From the NCBI GenBank assembly GCA_035763085.1, contig DASUBV010000364.1, positions 1 through 9,967 of the forward strand: a stretch of 9,967 nucleotides of DNA, given 5' to 3'. The notes beneath the pieces were generated by a model that was not told where the DNA came from, ran no database searches, and saw nothing but the letters and a program-made list of their open reading frames with translations. Positions 5,251-9,967 of the stretch are shown in pieces; the first letter of the stretch is position 1; the number at the start of each line of letters is the position of its first letter. Made by a program: the position numbers and the translations under genes. Origin of the DNA: DASUBV01 sp035763085 (GTDB lineage Bacteria; Actinomycetota; Actinomycetes; Streptosporangiales; Streptosporangiaceae).

Positions 5251-5922
5251 TCACTGCTTACCCCGGGCTCTGCGCGCAGCGCCGGGTTGCCCGGCTGGCG
5301 GCGAAGCTGCCGTGCCTGCCGGTGCCCGGTCGCCAGCCAGGGCGGCCGCGGCGGCGTCCCAGGAAAAAGAGCCCGGTGCCAGGTGCCACTGAGCCATCAG
5401 CCCGTACAGGCCGGCGGTGAACAGCCGGGCCGACAGCGCCGGGTCAGTCCCTGGCGGCCATTCCCCGGCGCTGACGCCTGCTGCGATCAGCCCTTCCAGT
5501 TGCTGGAGGGTGCGGGTGTCGGCGGCGCGGACGGCGGCGGCGACGGCGGGCTCGTGGGCGGCCAGCGCGCGCGCCTCCATCAGCACCCGGCAGGTCTGCG
5601 GCTCGGCGGTCACGTGTGCAGCTATGGCGGCGGCGACGGCGTGCAGGACTCGCCGCGGGGAGCTGCGGTTCCCGTCGGGCAAGGCGGCGATCGCCGCGTC
5701 AACCCGCTGTCCGGCACCGCAGTCCCATTCCTCGTGCAGGGCCAGGAACAGCGCTTCCTTCGTCGCGAAGTACAGATAGGGGGTGCCCTTGGACACCCCG
5801 GCCTGCGCGGCGACGTCGGCCATCGTGGCGGCGTGATAGCCGGAGCGGGCGAAGCAGGCCAGTCCGGCGGCGATGATCTGCTGCCGGCGTGCCGCCCGCG
5901 CCTGCTCAGCGATCTTCGGCAC
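5251..5922 (-). CDS. TetR/AcrR-family transcriptional regulator
   Basis: This is a dimeric one-component repressor of 223 residues. The N-terminal DNA-binding domain spans residues ~12-60: RRQQIIAAGLACFARSGYHA leads into the HTH TMADVAAQAGVSKGTPYLYF (33-52), followed by the invariant KEALF. The remainder is an Ala-rich helical ligand-binding domain (~70-200) with a low-complexity Ala/Pro/Gly tail. The ligand cannot be predicted. I chose GTG 5922 (VPKIAEQARA) because it puts the usual ~10 residues before the first helix. The frame stays open to GTG 5955. The start overlaps the end of the DUF1707 gene by 17 bases (50 with the longer start) and has no good Shine-Dalgarno, so translation is probably coupled. 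The palindrome upstream of that gene (6378-6397) is the obvious operator, so the protein likely represses this two-gene operon. Confidence 0.88.
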   Translation of the reverse strand: MPKIAEQARAARRQQIIAAGLACFARSGYHAATMADVAAQAGVSKGTPYLYFATKEALFLALHEEWDCGAGQRVDAAIAALPDGNRSSPRRVLHAVAAAIAAHVTAEPQTCRVLMEARALAAHEPAVAAAVRAADTRTLQQLEGLIAAGVSAGEWPPGTDPALSARLFTAGLYGLMAQWHLAPGSFSWDAAAAALAGDRAPAGTAASPPAGQPGAARRARGKQ

Positions 5923-6355
5923 GCCACGCCACCGCGGTCGGGGCCGCCGGGCCACAGGCAGCAGAGGGCGGGCCGGCGGCAGTCAGCGCGCGGCGCTGCG
6001 CGGCGCGTGCGCGGCGCCGGGTTACCACGAGCGAGGCGATTGCGACCGGCGGGCAGCAGATCAGCAGCGCGCACAGCAGGCATCGGTCCAGGCCCTCATC
6101 CGTTCCTGTCGCTGCCGGTCTGGCCGCCTGCGCCGCAGCGGGCAGGTCGGCAGTGACCTGGGCGAGATCGTGCCAGGTCCGCGCGGCATATGCGGATCGC
6201 ACCCGCTCGCCGTGCTCGTCTGCCGTCAGCCTCCCTTCCGCGAACGCCTCGTTCAGCAGCCGGGCGGCAGCATCACGGTCATCATCAGAGGCCAGCGTGA
6301 CCGTGTCCCCGGCCTCCGGCCGGGCCGGGTCCGCACCGTGGTGCTGCCAGCTCAC
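5906..6355 (-). CDS. DUF1707 (SHOCT-like) single-pass membrane protein
   Basis: This protein has 149 residues. Residues ~18-72 match the DUF1707 domain: LASDDDRDAAARLLNEAFAE, then GRLTADEHGERV and the ending ARTWHDLAQVTADLP. The domain is common in actinobacterial membrane proteins and its function is not established. One hydrophobic segment (91-112, Cys-rich: CLLCALLICC) is followed by Arg-Arg-Arg, so the DUF1707 domain would face outside or inside depending on insertion; positive-inside favours a cytoplasmic C-terminus. A short polar tail ends the protein. The GTG start at 6355 has a good ribosome binding site (GAGGTGG) at proper spacing. It is the first gene of an operon with the overlapping TetR gene, suggesting that the membrane protein is what the TetR protein controls. 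Confidence 0.8.
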   Translation of the reverse strand: MSWQHHGADPARPEAGDTVTLASDDDRDAAARLLNEAFAEGRLTADEHGERVRSAYAARTWHDLAQVTADLPAAAQAARPAATGTDEGLDRCLLCALLICCPPVAIASLVVTRRRARAAQRRALTAAGPPSAACGPAAPTAVAWRAEDR

Positions 6356-6377
6356 TGCGCCACCACCTCACAATAAA

Positions 6378-6425
6378 TGACTGACTACTCAGTCAGTTTA
6401 CGCCCCAGCCTGCGGCCGGTGTCAA
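6378..6425 (-). promoter_or_regulatory. Promoter and TetR-type palindromic operator of the DUF1707-tetR operon
   Basis: On the minus strand a consensus TTGACA (6425 to 6420) and TAAACT (6400 to 6395) are 19 bases apart, slightly long. Immediately downstream is the palindrome TGACTGACTACTCAGTCAGT (plus strand 6378-6397). It contains two overlapping perfect 7-bp inverted repeats: TGACTGA/TCAGTCA centred at 6386.5 and ACTGACT/AGTCAGT centred at 6388.5. TGACTGA/TCAGTCA-type sites are typical TetR-family operators. A repressor bound here would cover the -10 and the start site. Confidence 0.72.
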
Positions 6426-6430
6426 TGCCC

Positions 6431-6447
6431 GCCGGGCGACGCCCGGC
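6431..6447 (-). terminator. Hairpin downstream of the ankyrin gene (possible terminator)
   Basis: GCCGGGC (6431-6437) and GCCCGGC (6441-6447) form a perfect 7-bp stem with a GAC loop, about 90 bases past the ankyrin stop and just before the next promoter. There is no T-run, so it would be a weak or factor-dependent terminator. Confidence 0.35.
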
Positions 6448-6535
6448 AGACCTGAGGCTGACACCAGCGCGACACGACCCTGAGCGGCTTCGCCGGACAG
6501 CATGCCCGGCGCAGGCCCGGGGGCGCCCGGCCGGG

Positions 6536-8155
6536 TCAGCCGCCCGGCCCCGGGCCTGCTTCCCCGGGGACTCCGCGGGCGCGCAGCAGGGCGGCGACTT
6601 CGGGGCTGGGCGGCTTGGGGTCATCGAGTGACAAGACGATCCCCGTGCTGGAGGCGCCGGCGTCGAGAAGGACGCCGACGGTGGCGGGCCAGTCCGGGTG
6701 CGGATCGTGGCCAAGGCGCATGCCGCTGCCGACGATGGCCCACTCCAGCGGGGTGCTGTGCCAGGTGGTGTCCCGGGCCTCGATGTCCGCACCGTGCTCC
6801 AGCAGCAGCCGGACGGTGCTGGTGCTGCCGGCGGCGGCGGCGAGGTGCAGCGCCGTGGCCCCGTCGTCTTGCCCGGACCGGGTGCCGGGCGGGAAACCCA
6901 GGTCGAGCATGAGATGGACCGCCGCGGTGTGGCCGTGGCCGGCGGCGCTGGTCAGGATCTGGTGGTCCTCGACGGTGAGCTGGGCGGCCAGGCCGGGAGT
7001 GGCGTCGAGAACCGCCGTCGCGGCGGCGCGGTCCGCGCGGCGGCATGCGGCCAGGAACTCATCGGCCGCAGACAGCGTCGTGCTGGCACCATGGCGCGCC
7101 AGCAATTCTGCGACCTGGTCCTGCCCGGTGCGGACCGCCTGCTGGTAGGGAGTGCGGCCGTCCCAGCCTGGCTCGTCAGGGGCTGCGCCGTAATCGAGCA
7201 GCAGCCCGGCCAGTTCCGGCCCCGCTTCCATCTCGATCGCAGCGGAAAGCGGCGGGACAGGCGGGGACTGTTCATGCGACTCGCCGAGGAGGCCTGAAGC
7301 CAGCCGATGGTTGGGGTCGGCGCCGGCGTCCAGCAGCAGCCTGGCGCCGGTGACGTCGCCGTTGCTGATCGGCGCGGCCAGCGCGGTGGTCGCGGTGATG
7401 TCCGGCGCGCAGGGCAGCACGAGCCGCAGGCATTCGTGGTCTGCGTCGAACGCCGCCAGGTACAGCACGTGATCATCGGGCCGGGCGCCGTGCTGGAGCA
7501 GCAGCCGGGTGATGCCCGGGTTGGGCGCGCCCGCGACCGCGCACAGCAGCGGCGACCACTGGCGGGCCGGCTCGTCCGGACGGCCGGACGGCGGTGCCGT
7601 GGCGGCCGGGTCAGCTCCGGCGTCCAGCAGCAGCCGCGCGACCTCGGTCAGCCCGCCGGCGCGGGCTGGGTCCAGCTGGTGCCACCGGGACGCGCACGCC
7701 GCGTGCAAGGCGGTCCACCCGGTCCGGGCATCCAGCCGGGTGGCCAGCCCCCGGTCGCGCGCGAGCATCTCCCGGACCCGGGCGGCCTCGCCCAGGATCA
7801 CCGCGGTGCGGAAGTCATAGCTGGCGAGCCACGGGTCACTGGTCAGCATCCGGGCTGCCCGCCCGGTCCAGTCGCCGATGCTGGCGACCAGGAACTCATC
7901 CGCCCGCTGCCCGAGTTCCGCGGTCCGGGCCTGAACCTCGGCCACGAGCTGCGGCCAGCTGGGGTAGCCATGCTCGCGGGCAATGGTCAGCTGGGCGGCA
8001 GCGAGCGTCACCGCGTCGGGCCTGGCCGCGGGCGTGTGGGCGGTGATCCGGGCCAGCGCGGCCGGCTCACCGGACCGGGCGGCATCACGAAGCTCCTTGG
8101 CCCGGCGGCGGAGCTGACTCAGGTCAGGCCGGGGCGGAAGCGGGTCAGACGACAT
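6536..8155 (-). CDS. Ankyrin-repeat protein
   Basis: This 539-residue protein is predicted to be cytoplasmic and to bind protein partners through a stack of ankyrin repeats; no enzyme domain is visible. The N-terminus (11-75) has the motif seen before ankyrin repeats in many actinobacterial proteins: LRRRAKELRDAARSGE, then LAAAQLTIAREHGYPSWPQL. Repeats are recognisable at ~115-185 (GWTALHAACA...VARLLLDAGADP), 198-225 (SPLLCAVAG...ITRLLLQHGA), 225-250, 258-285 (ARLLLDAGADP), 300-327 (PPLSAAIEM...LAGLLLDYGA), 333-358 (TPYQQAVRTGQ...AELLARHGA), 364-392, 397-425, 432-462 (GATALHLAAAAG...VRLLLEHGADIEA) and 466-503 (TPLEWAIVGSG...VGVLLDAGA). That is about ten, some degenerate. A Pro/Gly-rich tail follows. 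ATG 8155 has AAGGAG five bases upstream; the frame continues to 8200 but lacks such a site. No signal peptide or membrane segment is seen. It is probably its own transcript. Confidence 0.88.
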   Translation of the reverse strand: MSSDPLPPRPDLSQLRRRAKELRDAARSGEPAALARITAHTPAARPDAVTLAAAQLTIAREHGYPSWPQLVAEVQARTAELGQRADEFLVASIGDWTGRAARMLTSDPWLASYDFRTAVILGEAARVREMLARDRGLATRLDARTGWTALHAACASRWHQLDPARAGGLTEVARLLLDAGADPAATAPPSGRPDEPARQWSPLLCAVAGAPNPGITRLLLQHGARPDDHVLYLAAFDADHECLRLVLPCAPDITATTALAAPISNGDVTGARLLLDAGADPNHRLASGLLGESHEQSPPVPPLSAAIEMEAGPELAGLLLDYGAAPDEPGWDGRTPYQQAVRTGQDQVAELLARHGASTTLSAADEFLAACRRADRAAATAVLDATPGLAAQLTVEDHQILTSAAGHGHTAAVHLMLDLGFPPGTRSGQDDGATALHLAAAAGSTSTVRLLLEHGADIEARDTTWHSTPLEWAIVGSGMRLGHDPHPDWPATVGVLLDAGASSTGIVLSLDDPKPPSPEVAALLRARGVPGEAGPGPGG

Positions 8156-8393
8156 GTCATCTCCTTGCCAGCGCCTCATGGCCCGCGACTGGGGCGCCAA
8201 GAAGATGACACTTCGCGCAACAGAAGATGTGCTGCTGAGGCGGACTCAGTCCTTCCCGCGGACCCGGGCGCGCCCTCCGCGCGCCCCGTCATCATAACGC
8301 TCTGCTCGCCGCCTCAGCTGCGGTCATGGCCCCGATGACGAGCCGGCATGTGACCAGTTCGCCGCGGCGGATGCACGCGGCCGGGCCCCTTCG
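8156..8393. promoter_or_regulatory. Intergenic region upstream of the ankyrin gene
   Basis: This 238-base gap lies between two minus-strand genes. The ribosome binding site of the ankyrin gene (AAGGAG) is at its left edge. A good -10, TATGAT, reads on the minus strand at 8296-8291 but has no credible -35 (AGCTGA at best), and would give a ~130-base leader. A GC-rich hairpin-prone stretch lies at 8267-8290. No terminator with a T-run is visible after the dehydratase gene. Confidence 0.3.
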
Positions 8394-9632
8394 TCACCAG
8401 TCGTGGACAGTCCCGTCGGCCAGCCGGCTGTACGGCAGGTACGCCGTCTGATACGGGTACTTGCCGGCCTCGTCGGTGTCCAGATCAACGCCAAGGCCCG
8501 GTCGCTCGCCGGGGTGCAGAAGCCCGCCGGCAAAGGTGAACGACTGCTGAAACACCGCGTCGGTCTTGGTGCCGTGCCTCATGTACTCCTGGATGCCGAA
8601 GTTGTGGATCGCCAGGCCGAGGTGCAGTGCGGCGGCCATGCCGACGGGGGAGACGTCGGTGGGTCCGTGGAAGCCAGACTTGATCTGGTACAGCGCCGCG
8701 AAGTCCATGATTTTCTTGAGGTGCGTGATGCCGCCGGTGTGGGTCACCGCCGAGCGGACGTAGTCGATCAGCTGCTCTTTGATGATCGTGTGATAATCCC
8801 ACACGGAGTTGAATACTTCCCCGATCGCCAGCGGCGTGGTGGTGTGATTGCGAACCAGTCGCAGCGCTTCCTGGTTCTCAGCAGGAGTGCAGTCTTCCAG
8901 CCAGAACAGGTCGTATGGCTCGAGCGCCTTTCCCAGCCTGGCCGCCTGAATCGGAGTCAGGCGATGGTGGGCGTCGTGCAGCAGCGGAAGCTCCGGGCCG
9001 AATTCGTTGCGGGCTTCCTCAAAGACTGCAGGTACGTGACGCAGGTAGGAGCGGGTATCCCAGTCTTCCCGGGTTGGGAGTGGCGCGCGCTGTGCGGGCT
9101 CATGATCGTAGCGCTTGCCCGCGTTGCCTTCGCTGACGACGTTCGATGCCACGCCATAGATGGTCGTCAGGCCGGGAACTCCCGTCTGGATGCGAATGGC
9201 GCGATATCCCTGCGCCAGGTGGCTTCGTACCGAGTCGAACAGCTCGTCGGTGTCCTTGCCGCTGGCATGCCCGTAGGCGAGCAGGCCGGTGCGGCTTGCC
9301 CCGCCGAGCAGCTGGTAGAGCGGCATGCCGGCCGCCTTCGCCTTCAGGTCCCACAGGGCAATGTCGACGGACGCGATCGCGGCCATGGTGACCGGCCCTC
9401 GGCGCCAGTAGGAACCCCTGTACAGGAACTGCCAGGTGTCCTCGATGCGGTGGGCGTCCCGCCCGATCAGCATGGGTACGACGTGCTTGGTCAGATAGGT
9501 GGCTACCGCCAGTTCCCTGCCGTTCAGGGTGGCGTCGCCAAGGCCGACGAGCCCGTCGTCGGTCGTTAGCCGCAGCGTCACGAAGTTGCGATCTGGGCTC
9601 GTGACGATGACCTCGGCTCTGTCAATCTTCAT
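8394..9632 (-). CDS. Enolase-superfamily sugar-acid dehydratase (ManD/RspA family, probably gluconate/mannonate)
   Basis: This 412-residue cytoplasmic enzyme should dehydrate a sugar acid (D-mannonate and/or D-gluconate) to 2-keto-3-deoxygluconate using Mg2+. The N-terminal capping domain (1-~115) is followed by the TIM barrel. Visible catalytic residues match Novosphingobium ManD: Arg147 and Tyr159 (base pair, in YRAIRIQTGVPG...IYG), metal ligands Asp220, Glu246 and Glu272 (in LLHDAHHRLTP, WLEDCTPAENQ, AIGEVFNS), His222, and His322 in FHGPTDVSPVGMAAALH. The C-terminus has the usual IQEYM and GLGVDLD. Family studies (from memory) split efficient mannonate dehydratases, with His-Gly-Ala, from low-efficiency mannonate/gluconate enzymes, with His-Gly-Pro. 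Here it is Pro324. ATG 9632 is chosen because AGGAGCG lies just upstream; the frame extends to GTG 9647, inside the neighbouring gene. It overlaps the gluconokinase gene by 11 bases, so the two are translationally coupled. Family is certain; substrate is inferred. Confidence 0.9.
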   Translation of the reverse strand: MKIDRAEVIVTSPDRNFVTLRLTTDDGLVGLGDATLNGRELAVATYLTKHVVPMLIGRDAHRIEDTWQFLYRGSYWRRGPVTMAAIASVDIALWDLKAKAAGMPLYQLLGGASRTGLLAYGHASGKDTDELFDSVRSHLAQGYRAIRIQTGVPGLTTIYGVASNVVSEGNAGKRYDHEPAQRAPLPTREDWDTRSYLRHVPAVFEEARNEFGPELPLLHDAHHRLTPIQAARLGKALEPYDLFWLEDCTPAENQEALRLVRNHTTTPLAIGEVFNSVWDYHTIIKEQLIDYVRSAVTHTGGITHLKKIMDFAALYQIKSGFHGPTDVSPVGMAAALHLGLAIHNFGIQEYMRHGTKTDAVFQQSFTFAGGLLHPGERPGLGVDLDTDEAGKYPYQTAYLPYSRLADGTVHDW

Positions 9633-9967
9633 CAGCGCTCCTGGCACAAGTCAGGTAAGTGGCGGCAGCTAGGACGACGTCCCCCGGCGGGGCCCGGACA
9701 TCCAGGCTTATCCCGCATTCGTCGTCGGCCAGGGGCTCGAGTGCCGCGAGCTGAGAGTCGAGCATCGACATGCCCATGAAGTGGCCTTCACGCTCGGCGA
9801 GGCGAGCACCGAGCAATGACGCAGAACCGTCCAGGAACACGAACACGGCGTCGCCGGCGTGCTGGCGGATCACGTCGCGGTACCGGCGGGCAAGTGCCGA
9901 GCACGCCACGACGACCGGCGGCGTGGCCGTCGCCAGGACCTGTCCCACCCGGTGCAGCCACGGCCAC
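9622..9967 (-). CDS. Gluconokinase, C-terminal part (cut by window edge)
   Basis: Only the last ~114 residues are inside the window; the start and the P-loop lie beyond 9967. The visible part begins PWLHRVG, then PPVVVACSALARRYRDVIR (the CSAL-x-x-x-YRD motif of GntK), FVFLDGS with LGARLAEREGHFMGMSMLDS (the Gly-His-Phe lid region) and DDECGISLDV near the end. These match the thermoresistant-type gluconokinase family in order and spacing. The enzyme phosphorylates D-gluconate to 6-phosphogluconate with ATP for the pentose-phosphate or Entner-Doudoroff route. The stop at 9622-9624 lies past the start of the dehydratase, so both are in one operon that continues upstream. A transporter and regulator would be expected there. 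Confidence 0.88.
   Translation of the reverse strand, partial: WPWLHRVGQVLATATPPVVVACSALARRYRDVIRQHAGDAVFVFLDGSASLLGARLAEREGHFMGMSMLDSQLAALEPLADDECGISLDVRAPPGDVVLAAATYLTCARSADED

Noticed and set aside
7325..7640. Recurring GCGTCCAGCAGCAGCC-like strings in the ankyrin gene
   Set aside because: They encode the repeated LLLDAGAD motif of ankyrin repeats, not a DNA repeat element.
8234..8318. 10-bp inverted repeat GCTGAGGCGG / CCGCCTCAGC, 65 bases apart
   Set aside because: Too short and GC-rich to call an IS end or operator; no transposase, target duplication or promoter relation.
7307..8338. 343-codon plus-strand frame opposite the ankyrin gene
   Set aside because: Gly/Arg/Gln-rich shadow; the minus-strand frame has clear ankyrin repeats and a ribosome binding site.
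8403..9569. 388-codon plus-strand frame opposite the dehydratase
   Set aside because: No family resemblance; the enolase-superfamily frame is certain.

Overview
The window is GC-rich DNA from an actinobacterium. The evidence is a codon third-position GC bias in all the long genes, GTG starts, a leaderless-looking promoter, a DUF1707 (SHOCT-like) protein and family variants typical of Actinobacteria. The genus cannot be fixed from the sequence. There is no long mobile element, CRISPR array or rRNA. The first ~850 bases look less GC-rich and less orderly than the rest and carry traces of an old integration.

Layout. (1) 1-721: a tRNA-Pro(CGG) gene with its terminator, the broken C-terminus of a tyrosine integrase pointing at the tRNA 3' end, and a small two-helix membrane protein of unknown function. 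(2) 868-2487: a GT-C type (GT39/PMT-like) polytopic membrane glycosyltransferase. (3) 2604-4192: a divergent mercury-type pair, a MerR regulator and a fusion of a thioredoxin-like domain with organomercurial lyase (MerB), sharing a clear MerR-type dyad and promoter. (4) 4200-5132: an unusual three-part protein (HTH + Clp-N repeats + ClpX-type zinc finger) behind two dyads built on the same half-site, with no ATPase domain. (5) 5251-6400: an overlapping DUF1707/TetR pair on the minus strand with a palindromic operator. (6) 6536-8155: a long ankyrin-repeat protein. (7) 8394-9967: the end of a sugar-acid operon, a gluconokinase (cut by the window edge) overlapping a mannonate/gluconate dehydratase of the enolase superfamily.

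How the genes fit together. The MerR protein most likely senses a thiophilic metal or organomercurial and controls the lyase. No mercuric reductase or transporter is visible, so released Hg(II) must be handled elsewhere. The TetR protein most likely represses its own operon. The kinase and dehydratase are translationally coupled and probably serve gluconate or a related sugar acid; a Pro after the active-site His-Gly of the dehydratase argues for the gluconate-capable subgroup rather than a dedicated mannonate dehydratase.

The most notable items are the Clp-N/zinc-finger protein with its double operator, the in-frame 31-residue tandem duplication inside the MerB fusion, the integrase relic at tRNA-Pro, and the specificity marker in the dehydratase. 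All function calls are from motif recognition by eye; no database search was run.
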